NCBI GenBank assembly: GCA_910586755.1
Contig: CAJUJM010000050.1
Coordinates: 1 to 64,000 of the forward strand
DNA: 64,000 nt
DNA from: an uncultured Lachnospiraceae bacterium
Lineage (GTDB): Bacteria; Bacillota; Clostridia; Lachnospirales; Lachnospiraceae
Direction of reading: 5' to 3'
Below, piece after piece: positions 17,208-25,594 of the stretch. A program made the translations under genes and the position numbers. The first letter of the stretch is position 1, and each line of letters begins with the position of its first letter. The notes under the pieces are model-generated. The model was given only the letters and a program-made list of their open reading frames with translations. It ran no database searches and had not been told where the DNA came from.

Positions 17208-17852
17208 TTATAAACTATTTAACTGTCCTATAAAGTAAAAGCCGTTTGACTTATTCCCATTCATTGTTGTAAATGTCACATGGTTGTATTCCTGTTCCAA
17301 AAAATCTTTTAAAAGTTGTTTTATCCATGTTTCATCATGGTGCCGGCATACCGCGCCTTCCGGAAGTTCAAACACACCATATATGCCATAGGTTTCTTTA
17401 TATTTTGCATATCTTGAAAGATTACGTTCATCTGTATTCAGCAAGAAATCATTTACATACAAAATTCCTTGTAGTTTCAATATCCGCTTAATTTCTGTTA
17501 ATAGCTGCTCCTGCTCTTCATTTGGCCATATACAGGTTAAAACTGCAAAAAGGATTACAGCATCAATGCTTGCGTCTGGCAAGGGTATTTTAGCGTCATC
17601 CTTTACTCGCAAATCAAGGTAGGGAAACTGCTGTTTTCCCCTTTCTATCATACCCTTTGAAAAATCAATGCCAGTTAAGTTACGATAGCCGTTATGATAC
17701 AATTCGTCAAGTGTTCTTCCATACCCACAGCCTACATCAAGGATACTATTATCTCTTTTCACATATTTTGAAAATTCCGCAGCTTGAAAGGGCGTGGTAA
17801 ATTCCTTTTTTGCTGATACACTGTTCCAATATTCTTCTTGTGTCATTTTCAT
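17208..17852 (-). CDS. Class I SAM-dependent methyltransferase
   Basis: Protein of 214 residues with the SAM-binding motif I ILDVGCGYGRTLDEL (about residues 35-50), motif II LTGIDFSKGMIERG and an acidic motif ASIDAVILFAVL, the UbiE/Methyltransf_11 layout. The ATG at 17852 follows AGAGGAGG and is preferred to the more upstream in-frame ATG. It is divergent from the Crp/Fnr gene at 17936, with only 83 bp between. The DNA is more AT-rich than the neighbours, which fits acquisition as a pair. Substrate unknown. Confidence 0.88.
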   Translation of the reverse strand: MKMTQEEYWNSVSAKKEFTTPFQAAEFSKYVKRDNSILDVGCGYGRTLDELYHNGYRNLTGIDFSKGMIERGKQQFPYLDLRVKDDAKIPLPDASIDAVILFAVLTCIWPNEEQEQLLTEIKRILKLQGILYVNDFLLNTDERNLSRYAKYKETYGIYGVFELPEGAVCRHHDETWIKQLLKDFLEQEYNHVTFTTMNGNKSNGFYFIGQLNSL

Positions 17853-17935
17853 TCGACCTCCTCTTCTTGAATTATATAAAAATCCATGATAATCTGATAT
17901 GAGAAATCTCACACTGGTTAAAAGGACTATTATTT

Positions 17936-18571
17936 ATGAACGTTATTCATCAAAATGAATTATTAAAGGAATATTATAATCATTTTCCATTGTCGGACTA
18001 TTTCAGTTTCGATATATGTCCCTATACATCAATCGTGAAATTTGACAGTGCAGAAAATATTTTGTGTGAAGGGGAAAAACCCGATTCTCTGTATTATTTA
18101 ATAAGCGGTCGGGCAAAATTGTTTCTTTCTCACGAAAACGGCCGCATTTCTCTAATAAATTTCCTAAATGCCCCTTGCTTTGTTGGGGAAATGGAATTGC
18201 TCGGCGCGCAGGAAGCCGCCAACGGCGTCACAGCCATTACGCCTTGTATTTGTTACAAAATTCTCATCAATAAATGCAGGGATAAACTACTGAACGATAC
18301 AAAATTTTTGCGTTATCTTTGTCTGTTTCTAAGTCAGAAAGCAATTGGCAACACCGATAACTATTCCAAAAACCAATCTTATCCCTTAGAGGTGCGATTG
18401 GCAAATTTTATTCTGCTTACTTCATCTAACAAAATGTATAGAGAAAAGCATACTGAGGTAGCGGATTTCTTGGGTGTGACTTACCGACACCTGCTCTACG
18501 TTCTTGCCAATTTTGTAAAACGTGGATATTTAAAAAAACTGAACAGGGTTATTATATTCAAGACCCAATAA
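17936..18571 (+). CDS. Crp/Fnr family regulator, YeiL-like
   Basis: Regulator of 211 residues: a cyclic-nucleotide-binding-type beta roll at about 30-120 (CEGEKPDSLYYLISGRAKLF, then FVGEMELLGAQEAANGVTA) and a C-terminal winged helix (EVADFLGVTYRHLLYVLANFVKRGYLKKL, in parts VADFLGVTYRHLLYVL). There is no N-terminal Cys cluster like that of Fnr. It probably controls the divergent methyltransferase gene. The nearest known relatives by style are YeiL proteins; the signal is unknown. Confidence 0.88.
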   Translation: MNVIHQNELLKEYYNHFPLSDYFSFDICPYTSIVKFDSAENILCEGEKPDSLYYLISGRAKLFLSHENGRISLINFLNAPCFVGEMELLGAQEAANGVTAITPCICYKILINKCRDKLLNDTKFLRYLCLFLSQKAIGNTDNYSKNQSYPLEVRLANFILLTSSNKMYREKHTEVADFLGVTYRHLLYVLANFVKRGYLKKLNRVIIFKTQ

Positions 18572-18608
18572 CTCTCCGTAAAATAGCAGAGGGCGATTAA
18601 TTGTAATA

Positions 18609-18626
18609 TTGTTATTTTTTTAACAA
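18609..18626. promoter_or_regulatory. Rex-type operator upstream of adhE
   Basis: TTGTTATTTTTTTAACAA differs at one base from the Rex consensus TTGTTAA-N4-TTAACAA, and the symmetry extends to a 12-bp perfect stem (GTAATATTGTTA at 18603-18614, TAACAATATTAC at 18621-18632). Rex senses NADH/NAD+ and represses adhE in many Clostridia (established knowledge). It lies about 140 bp before the adhE -35 box. A second partial match (TTGTTAA, 18743-18749) is nearer the promoter. It could also act as an AT-rich terminator for the Crp/Fnr gene. Confidence 0.62.
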
Positions 18627-18767
18627 TATTACCTCTGTTTCTCCTCTTTTCTCCCCTCTCCCATCTCTGAATTTCTGTCTATTTTTTTATTTTTATAGGC
18701 TTTTTTCCTGCTTTCTTTATACAAAACATAGAAACTGCTATTTTGTTAATTTTTTATCGTTAATTTA

Positions 18768-18796
18768 TTGACATTCAAAATCCCCCGCAGTATAAT
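18768..18796 (+). promoter_or_regulatory. Promoter of adhE
   Basis: TTGACA (18768-18773), 17-bp spacer, TATAAT (18791-18796): a perfect sigma-A consensus. It leaves an untranslated leader of about 85 nt before the ATG at 18891. The rest of the 319-bp gap holds the Rex-type site and AT-rich DNA. Confidence 0.88.
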
Positions 18797-18890
18797 ACCA
18801 TCAGAAAGAAAAATAACTTTGCAGCCTATCATTTATAGTGACTGTCTGAACGCTACTATTTATGGTAAAATAATCAGGAGGAGATCAAAG

Positions 18891-21509
18891 ATGGCAAAGA
18901 CTAAGGCACCCGAAATCATTGACAACGTTGACGCATTAATCGCAAAGCTGAAAGCCATGCGTGAGGCTCAGGCGCAGTTTGCTACCTACACCCAGGAGCA
19001 GGTAGACAAAATTTTCTACGCAGCCGCCATTGCCGCCAACCAGGCACGTATCCCGTTAGCTAAGATGGCCGTTGCAGAGACGGGCATGGGTATCGTGGAA
19101 GATAAGGTTATTAAAAATCACTACGCAGCCGAGTACATATACAACGCATACAAGGACACCAAGACCTGCGGCGTCATTGAAGAAGACCTGGCCTTTGGTA
19201 CGAAAAAAATCGCTGAGCCTATCGGTATTATCGCTGCGGTTATTCCCACCACTAATCCTACCTCTACTGCAATCTTTAAGACCCTGATTGCATTAAAGAC
19301 CAGAAACGCAATTATCATCAGCCCCCATCCCCGTGCAAAGAACTGCACTATTGAGGCTGCAAGAATTGTTTTAGAAGCCGCTGTTAAGGCCGGCGCTCCT
19401 GAAGGCATTATCGGATGGATCGATGTTCCCAGCCTTGAGCTGACCAACGAAGTTATGAAGGATGCTGATATTATCCTGGCAACTGGCGGCCCCGGCATGG
19501 TTCATGCCGCTTATTCTTCCGGCAAGCCGGCACTGGGCGTAGGCGCAGGAAATACCCCGGTTATTATTGATGAAACCGCTGACGTAAAGTTGGCTGTTAA
19601 CTCTATCATCCATTCCAAAACCTTTGACAACGGTATGATTTGTGCTTCTGAACAGTCCGTTACTGTTTTAGAGCCCTTGTACGATGCAGTTAAGGCGGAA
19701 TTTGCATACCGCGGATGCTATTTCTTAAAACCTGACGAAATTGAGAAGGTTAGAAAAACCATCTTAATCAACGGTTCCTTAAATGCTAAGATTGTTGGCC
19801 AGTCCGCACACAAAATTGCCGCTTTGGCAGGCGTTACCGTACCGGAAAGCGCCAAGATCTTAATCGGCGAAGTGGAATCCGTTGATATTTCCGAGGAATT
19901 TGCTCACGAGAAATTATCTCCGGTACTGGCTATGTACAAGGCAAAAGACTTTGATGATGCCCTGGCAAAGGCAGAGCGTCTGGTAGCAGACGGCGGCTAT
20001 GGCCACACTGCATCCCTTTATATTCATCCGGCGCAGACCGACAAGATTATGAAACATGCTGAGGCAATGAAAACCTGCCGTATTGTCATCAATACTCCTT
20101 CTTCTCATGGCGGTATCGGTGATCTTTACAACTTCAATATGGCTCCGTCCTTAACCTTAGGCTGCGGCTCCTGGGGCGGCAACTCTGTTTCCGAGAACGT
20201 TGGCGTAAAGCATTTATTAAACATCAAGACCGTTGCCGAAAGGAGAGAAAACATGCTGTGGTTCCGCGCACCTGAAAAGGTTTACTTTAAGAAAGGCTGT
20301 ATGCCGGTTGCTTTAGATGAGCTGGGCACCATTATGGGCAAGAAGAAAGCCTTTATTGTTACTGACAGCTTCTTATATAAGAATGGATATGTAAAGCCTA
20401 TTGAAGAAAAATTAGACCAGATGGGTATTCAGCATACCTGCTTCTATGAGGTTGCTCCCGATCCCAACTTAACTTCCGCAAATGCCGGCGCTGCTGCAAT
20501 GCGCGCGTTTGAGCCTGACTGCATTATCGCTTTGGGCGGCGGTTCCGCAATGGATGCCGGAAAGATTATGTGGGTAATGTATGAGCATCCGGAAGTAGAC
20601 TTCCTTGATATGGCAATGCGCTTTATGGATATCAGAAAGAGAGTTTACACTTTCCCGAAAATGGGCGAAAAAGCTTACTTTGTAGCTATCCCCACATCCT
20701 CCGGTACCGGTTCTGAGGTAACTCCCTTTGCAGTTATCACGGATGATCGCACCGGCACCAAGTATCCTCTGGCTGACTATGAGTTGCTTCCCAACATGGC
20801 AATCATTGATGCCGACAACATGATGAACCAGCCCAAGGGCTTAACCAGCGCTTCCGGTATTGACGCTTTAACCCATGCTTTAGAGGCTTATGCTTCCATC
20901 ATGGCTACCGACTACACCGACGGCCTGGCCTTAAAGGCAATGAAGAATATTTTCGCTTACCTGCCCAGTGCTTACGAAAACGGCGCTAACGATCCTTACG
21001 CCCGTGAGAAAATGGCAGATGCCTCCTGTATGGCCGGTATGGCATTTGCAAATGCATTTTTAGGCGTATGCCATTCCATGGCTCACAAACTGGGAGCTTA
21101 CCATCACCTGCCCCACGGCGTTGCAAATGCGCTGTTAATCAGTCATGTTATGCGGTTTAATGCGGTAGAGGTTCCGCCTAAGATGGGCACTTTCTCTCAG
21201 TATCAGTATCCTCATACCCTGTCCCGCTATGTAGAGTGTGCAAACTTCTGCGGCGTATTTGGCAAAGATGATGAGGACACCTTAAACAAGTTCATTGACA
21301 AAATTGAGGAGTTAAAGGCAAAAGTCGGCATTAAGAAGTGCATCAAGGATTACGGCATTACGGAAGAAGCCTTTATGGCAACTTTAGACGAGATGGTTGA
21401 GCACGCATTTGACGATCAGTGTACCGGCGCCAATCCCAGATACCCGCTGATGACCGAGATCAAGGATATGTATCTGCGCGCTTACTATGGTGAAGAAAAC
21501 GCAAACTAA
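18891..21509 (+). CDS. adhE: Bifunctional acetaldehyde-CoA/alcohol dehydrogenase AdhE
   Basis: Converts acetyl-CoA to ethanol through acetaldehyde, using two NADH, in the cytoplasm (spirosome-forming enzyme in relatives). 872 residues. The N-terminal aldehyde dehydrogenase domain (about 1-440) has the catalytic Cys at 251 (NGMICASEQS) and GAGNTPVIID; the C-terminal iron-alcohol dehydrogenase domain (about 455-870) has ALGGGSAMDAGK, SSGTGSEVTPFAVI and the metal-binding stretch CHSMAHKLGAYHHLPHG. The ATG at 18891 follows CAGGAGG; the frame is open upstream to a TTG that lies within the -35 box, so that start is rejected. Strong codon bias suggests high expression. Confidence 0.98.
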   Translation: MAKTKAPEIIDNVDALIAKLKAMREAQAQFATYTQEQVDKIFYAAAIAANQARIPLAKMAVAETGMGIVEDKVIKNHYAAEYIYNAYKDTKTCGVIEEDLAFGTKKIAEPIGIIAAVIPTTNPTSTAIFKTLIALKTRNAIIISPHPRAKNCTIEAARIVLEAAVKAGAPEGIIGWIDVPSLELTNEVMKDADIILATGGPGMVHAAYSSGKPALGVGAGNTPVIIDETADVKLAVNSIIHSKTFDNGMICASEQSVTVLEPLYDAVKAEFAYRGCYFLKPDEIEKVRKTILINGSLNAKIVGQSAHKIAALAGVTVPESAKILIGEVESVDISEEFAHEKLSPVLAMYKAKDFDDALAKAERLVADGGYGHTASLYIHPAQTDKIMKHAEAMKTCRIVINTPSSHGGIGDLYNFNMAPSLTLGCGSWGGNSVSENVGVKHLLNIKTVAERRENMLWFRAPEKVYFKKGCMPVALDELGTIMGKKKAFIVTDSFLYKNGYVKPIEEKLDQMGIQHTCFYEVAPDPNLTSANAGAAAMRAFEPDCIIALGGGSAMDAGKIMWVMYEHPEVDFLDMAMRFMDIRKRVYTFPKMGEKAYFVAIPTSSGTGSEVTPFAVITDDRTGTKYPLADYELLPNMAIIDADNMMNQPKGLTSASGIDALTHALEAYASIMATDYTDGLALKAMKNIFAYLPSAYENGANDPYAREKMADASCMAGMAFANAFLGVCHSMAHKLGAYHHLPHGVANALLISHVMRFNAVEVPPKMGTFSQYQYPHTLSRYVECANFCGVFGKDDEDTLNKFIDKIEELKAKVGIKKCIKDYGITEEAFMATLDEMVEHAFDDQCTGANPRYPLMTEIKDMYLRAYYGEENAN

Positions 21510-21533
21510 TATAAATATAAGGAGGGTATTTTC

Positions 21534-22292
21534 ATGAAGCTGAATGAGAAAGATATTATCTTTACACGTCCTCATAAAACCGTATACGCTACCAAGGACA
21601 AAATCATCAAAGTTTTTGACAAGAAGCGTTACTCTAAGGCCGATGTATTTAACGAGGCATTAAATGAAGCTCACGTAGAGGAAACCGGTTTAAACATTCC
21701 GGAAATCCTTGAGGTTTCCGAAACTCCAGAGGGCTGGGCATTAGTTCGGGAAAAAGTGGAAGGCGTTACCTTAGACTCCTTAATTAAGGAGAACCCGGAT
21801 AAGCTGGAGGAATACATGGAGCAGTTCGTAGATCTTCAGTTGGAGATCCATTCCAAGAAGTGCCCTGGCATTAAAAAGTTAAAGGCAAAGCTGCAAAACC
21901 AGATCAACAGCTTAAAGGACATTGACGCTACCTGCCGCTATGAGCTGAGCACCCGTCTGGATGGTATGCCCAGACATACCAAGCTGTGTCACGGCGATTT
22001 CAATCCTACCAATGTTATCGTTGATACAAAGGGGAATTTTGCCGTAATTGACTGGGCCCATGCTGCTCAGGGCAATGCCAGCGCTGACGCCGCTATGACT
22101 TATCTGTTATTTGCTCTGGAGGATCAGAAGTTGGCAGATATGTATATTGATTTGTTCTGCAAGAAAAGCGATACCGCGCGCCAGTATGTAAACCGCTGGC
22201 TGCCCATTGTAGCTGCCGCTCAGCTTACCAAGAAAAAAGCAAAAGAGAAAGACTTCCTGATGAAGTGGATCGATGTTGTAGAGTACGTATAG
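21534..22292 (+). CDS. Aminoglycoside phosphotransferase-like kinase
   Basis: Protein-kinase-fold small-molecule kinase of 252 residues. Catalytic loop CHGDFNPTN (His 153, Asp 155, Asn 160) and the metal-binding VIDWAHA (Asp 173) are intact; the ATP-binding region near Lys 26 is present. It starts 24 bp after adhE with an AAGGAGG site, with no terminator between, so it is probably co-transcribed with adhE. Codon use is as biased as adhE, which suggests a well-expressed cell function and not drug resistance. Substrate unknown. Confidence 0.85.
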   Translation: MKLNEKDIIFTRPHKTVYATKDKIIKVFDKKRYSKADVFNEALNEAHVEETGLNIPEILEVSETPEGWALVREKVEGVTLDSLIKENPDKLEEYMEQFVDLQLEIHSKKCPGIKKLKAKLQNQINSLKDIDATCRYELSTRLDGMPRHTKLCHGDFNPTNVIVDTKGNFAVIDWAHAAQGNASADAAMTYLLFALEDQKLADMYIDLFCKKSDTARQYVNRWLPIVAAAQLTKKKAKEKDFLMKWIDVVEYV

Positions 22293-22308
22293 GACTGATG
22301 TAAAAATC

Positions 22309-22362
22309 TTTCCGGAGGTGGTGTTCCATAGGTGATTATCTATGGAGCACCACCTCCGGAAA
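22309..22362. terminator. Very strong bidirectional terminator
   Basis: A 23-bp stem (22309-22331 with 22340-22362), beginning TTTCCGGAGGTGGTG and ending CACCACCTCCGGAAA, with a single G-T wobble and an 8-nt loop. It ends the adhE operon and, on the other strand, the carbohydrate ABC operon at 22367. Confidence 0.93.
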
Positions 22363-22366
22363 TTTT

Positions 22367-23239
22367 CTATTTGCTCACTGAATCCAGCTGTCCTTCGATA
22401 ATATATCTCTGAAGCAGCAGATACAAAAGGATCACCGGCGCCAGGGCAACTGCACATTCCGCACAAGCCAAAGGTACGTTTTGAACAGAACCATAGGCCG
22501 TGTAGAAGGCTTTCCGCACCGTCAGAATCACCGTAGCTTTGCTGGTGTTGGTCAGCAGGTAAGTAGGCATGGCAAAATTGTTCCAGGTTCCCACCGCACT
22601 CATGATCAGCCTGGTGACTGTCACCGGCTTCAGCTGAGGCAGAATGATTTGAAAAAATGTTCTCAGAATCCCGGCTCCGTCGATAGCCGCCGCCTGATCC
22701 AGGTCTCTTGGAATGGAGACAATGAATGATGTGTAAAAAAACATGGTTCCTGCCATACCGATGGCTGCGGTCTGAAGGGACAAGGCCCATATTTTATTGA
22801 TCATGTGGAACTTCACCATTAAAGAATAGGTACCTACCAGCAGGGACAAACTGGGAATCATCATAACGCAAATGTTGAAAGTTCTCAAAGCGGAAGATAC
22901 CTTTCCTCCGGATCGCGCCAGACCATAAGCCGCCAGCCCTCCCAAAAAAACCTCCAGCGCACATACTTCTGCCACATATATCATGGAATTTTTAAATCCG
23001 TTAAGCAGGTTCGGATCCTGAAAAGCCTGGGCATAGTTGTCAAATGTCCATTTCTCTGGCAGATACAGGCGTGGAGTCAAATCCGTGATGTAGCGAAAGG
23101 ATTGATTCAGCATTACATAGATGGGCAAGAGATACAACAGAATCAAAAAACCGGAAATTACATATACGCCCCAACCCACTTTCTTATTTGGCGCATACAC
23201 CTGCCTCATAGGAACCTTGTCGCTTCTTTCAGTTTTCAT
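22367..23239 (-). CDS. Carbohydrate ABC transporter permease, MalG type
   Basis: Membrane subunit of 290 residues with six predicted helices and the EAA loop IPRDLDQAAAIDGAGILRTFFQIILPQLKP (in parts DQAAAIDGAGILRTFF). MalG/CUT1 type. Its ATG overlaps the stop of the upstream permease (TGATG), so the two are translationally coupled. The ATP-binding subunit is not in this operon; CUT1 systems often share one encoded elsewhere (family knowledge). Confidence 0.93.
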   Translation of the reverse strand: MKTERSDKVPMRQVYAPNKKVGWGVYVISGFLILLYLLPIYVMLNQSFRYITDLTPRLYLPEKWTFDNYAQAFQDPNLLNGFKNSMIYVAEVCALEVFLGGLAAYGLARSGGKVSSALRTFNICVMMIPSLSLLVGTYSLMVKFHMINKIWALSLQTAAIGMAGTMFFYTSFIVSIPRDLDQAAAIDGAGILRTFFQIILPQLKPVTVTRLIMSAVGTWNNFAMPTYLLTNTSKATVILTVRKAFYTAYGSVQNVPLACAECAVALAPVILLYLLLQRYIIEGQLDSVSK

Positions 23240-24117
23240 CAGTACTCCACCTCCCTGCTTCTCAGATACTGATTAATGGGGACCGCAACTACAAAAATAA
23301 TGACAAACAATGCGATTCCCACTGCAGCCGAATATCCCGCCTTCTCGTCATTAAAATACAGCAAAGAAATATAGTAGGAGAGGGACAGGGATTTCCGGTT
23401 AGGTCCTCCGTTTGTTAAGGTAACGATGATATCGTACAGCTTAAATCCGCCGATTAAGTTGGTGATAACCGCAGTGGTAATGGCCGGCATCAGCAGAGGA
23501 AGGTCGATCTTAAAGAAGATCTGCCGCCGGCTAGTGCCGTCTAAAAGAGCAGCTTCCTCGTACATTTTGGGTATATTCTGCAGGCCAGCCAGATAGATCA
23601 GCATACAGAACCCCATGGCTTGCCAGCTGTTAATCAACGTGATAATCAACACCGAACCGATTCCACTTTGCATCCAGTAGATATTTCCAATACCGAACAG
23701 ATTCAACAGATTGTTCAGGACACCGTTGTCATAGTTGAAAATATAATACTGAATAGCTCCCATGATAACCCCTGAGATCATGATGGGCATGTAAAGGATC
23801 AGGCGCACAAAATTCCGTCCCTTAAACTGCCGGTTTACAAGCAGCGCAACAGAAAGGCCGGCAATGTTCTGGAGCAGAGTGCTGCCAAATCCATAAATAA
23901 AGGTGTTCATAGTAGACCGCAGGAAAACTTTGTCCGAAAAAATAGAAGCATAGTTTTTCAAACCAATCCACTGCATTTTCTGAGAATATCCGTTCCATTT
24001 ATAAAACGATACTTTCACTGCGTTTCCCAGCGGAACGATCATAAAAATAAAGATCAACAAAAAAGCCGGAATACTCAATGACAGCAGCGTCCATTTCCGT
24101 CTCTTTTCCATCTGCAT
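23239..24117 (-). CDS. Carbohydrate ABC transporter permease, MalF type
   Basis: Membrane subunit of 292 residues with about six helices and an EAA loop (IPKMYEEAALLDGTSRRQIFFKIDLPLL, in parts YEEAALLDGTSRRQIFF). ATG at 24117 after AAGGAGAAGA. It follows the binding-protein gene by 61 bp, across a hairpin, and is coupled to the MalG-type gene downstream. Confidence 0.93.
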   Translation of the reverse strand: MQMEKRRKWTLLSLSIPAFLLIFIFMIVPLGNAVKVSFYKWNGYSQKMQWIGLKNYASIFSDKVFLRSTMNTFIYGFGSTLLQNIAGLSVALLVNRQFKGRNFVRLILYMPIMISGVIMGAIQYYIFNYDNGVLNNLLNLFGIGNIYWMQSGIGSVLIITLINSWQAMGFCMLIYLAGLQNIPKMYEEAALLDGTSRRQIFFKIDLPLLMPAITTAVITNLIGGFKLYDIIVTLTNGGPNRKSLSLSYYISLLYFNDEKAGYSAAVGIALFVIIFVVAVPINQYLRSREVEY

Positions 24118-24143
24118 TCTTCTCCTTCCTGGTATTTTGAAAC

Positions 24144-24171
24144 AACGGGAGCCTATAACTGGACTCCCGTT
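24144..24171 (-). terminator. Intercistronic hairpin after the binding-protein gene
   Basis: On the minus strand AACGGGAG (24171-24164) pairs with CTCCCGTT (24151-24144), followed by GTTTC. It lies between the binding protein and the MalF-type permease and probably lowers permease expression relative to the binding protein. Confidence 0.6.
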
Positions 24172-24178
24172 TCTCTGT

Positions 24179-25534
24179 TTATTCCTGTGCCGCCTCGTAC
24201 AAATCCGTGTAATTTTCTTTCAGGTAAGCAATAACTTCCTGCTTGCTCTCTTCCGACTGATCCTCACAGAACATTCCGGCGGCAACCTGGAACACACTCC
24301 ACATTCCTGACGGCATGTACTTTCTGTCCCACAGATTATCGTAGAATACATCGGGATAATGGGACTCCATCTCCTCCATCAGGCTCATTCCATAGGATTT
24401 GGATACCTGGCAGGGCAGTGTGCTGATCTCGCCAGCCGCGCTATTGATGCCGTCCGCGTGCTCTGACACATAGTTTAGAAAAGCCTTGCACGCATCCATC
24501 TCTTTCGTGTCCTTCCATATACCGAAAGAAGCGCCCTCTCCGATTCCGCAGAACCTTGCTCCGCCTTCCTTGCTGGCGCAGATGGGGATCATGGCCATCA
24601 CCACTTCCGGATTCTGGGCGGTAACTGCCGTCTGGTAAGAAGTTCCGATTCCCACGATAAACGCGCACTCATTTCTGGCACAGCGTTCAATGGCATCGGC
24701 TTGCTTAATGGTTCCGCAATCCGCATATAGATATCCATTGTCAAACCAGGTCTGCAGATAGTCCAGAATAGTCTTAAAGTCTGCCCAATCCCAGGTTCCG
24801 TTTAACATGGCCTCATTGTCGTTAAACTGAGCCCCCTCATAGCTGAGCCAGGAACCATTGGCATTGGCCAAGGCTCCGGCAGAAGTAAAGTAATTGGCAA
24901 TGGGAGTAAAGCCGGCCGCCTTGATCTTCTCACAGGCCGCATTAAAGTCATCCCATGTCTCAATGGCCCAGGGATCAACTCCGGCCTTTTCACAAACAGT
25001 TACATTGACTGCAGTACCAAGGCAGGAGCCTGTGGTCATCAATGTGTACAGCTTTCCGTCTGTATCCTGAATTACACCCAACGCCGCCTTATTTAGCTCG
25101 TCAGCCCATGGCTCCCCGCTTAAATCAGTCAGATACTCCTTGTAGCGAATTAAAGACCATCCATGGGTCTCAAAGATATCCGGAAGGTCATTGGATGCCA
25201 TTCTGGTCTTCATTGTGCTCTCATAGTCCTCACCATATTCGTCCAAAGTCACCTTAACACCCGTCTCATTCTCAAAATCTGCAATTACCTGCTTGTAAGC
25301 ATTTAAGGTATCACCGGACAAGTACGTGGCGATCTCAATGGTTTTGCCGTTGAGATCAGCCCCCGCCTCTTCGCCTCCTGACTGCTCCTGTTTTACGGCC
25401 TCCTGATTCGGAGTGTCTGAGGCTGTCCCGCCTGTCTGCTGAGTAGAAGAGGTCTCTCCACATGCTGCCAGGAGCACAGTATTGGCTGCCAGACACAAAG
25501 CCATTGTCGTCATTGCCCATTTCTTTTTTAACAT
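24179..25534 (-). CDS. Carbohydrate ABC transporter substrate-binding lipoprotein
   Basis: Extracellular solute-binding protein family 1, 451 residues. Signal peptide with lipobox LLAAC (Cys 25), Ser/Thr/Gln-rich linker to about residue 60, then a mature domain with FENETGVKVTLDEYGEDYES (in parts FENETGVKVTLDEYG), DIFETHGW and IPICASKEGG. First gene of the operon, ATG after AAGGAGG. Sugar unknown. Confidence 0.93.
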   Translation of the reverse strand: MLKKKWAMTTMALCLAANTVLLAACGETSSTQQTGGTASDTPNQEAVKQEQSGGEEAGADLNGKTIEIATYLSGDTLNAYKQVIADFENETGVKVTLDEYGEDYESTMKTRMASNDLPDIFETHGWSLIRYKEYLTDLSGEPWADELNKAALGVIQDTDGKLYTLMTTGSCLGTAVNVTVCEKAGVDPWAIETWDDFNAACEKIKAAGFTPIANYFTSAGALANANGSWLSYEGAQFNDNEAMLNGTWDWADFKTILDYLQTWFDNGYLYADCGTIKQADAIERCARNECAFIVGIGTSYQTAVTAQNPEVVMAMIPICASKEGGARFCGIGEGASFGIWKDTKEMDACKAFLNYVSEHADGINSAAGEISTLPCQVSKSYGMSLMEEMESHYPDVFYDNLWDRKYMPSGMWSVFQVAAGMFCEDQSEESKQEVIAYLKENYTDLYEAAQE

Positions 25535-25594
25535 AATGTTTTCCTCCTTTTTATTCTCATGGCGTTTTTTCGCCCTGATTTCTGTGCTTGATAC

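Noticed and set aside
18768..18890. N-terminal extension of AdhE from a TTG
   Set aside because: The TTG is the first three bases of the -35 box of a perfect promoter, and the ATG at 18891 has AGGAGG and matches the normal AdhE N-terminus.
21534..22292. Aminoglycoside resistance gene
   Set aside because: The kinase fold is right, but the operon with adhE, strong codon bias and lack of mobile context argue against a resistance role.
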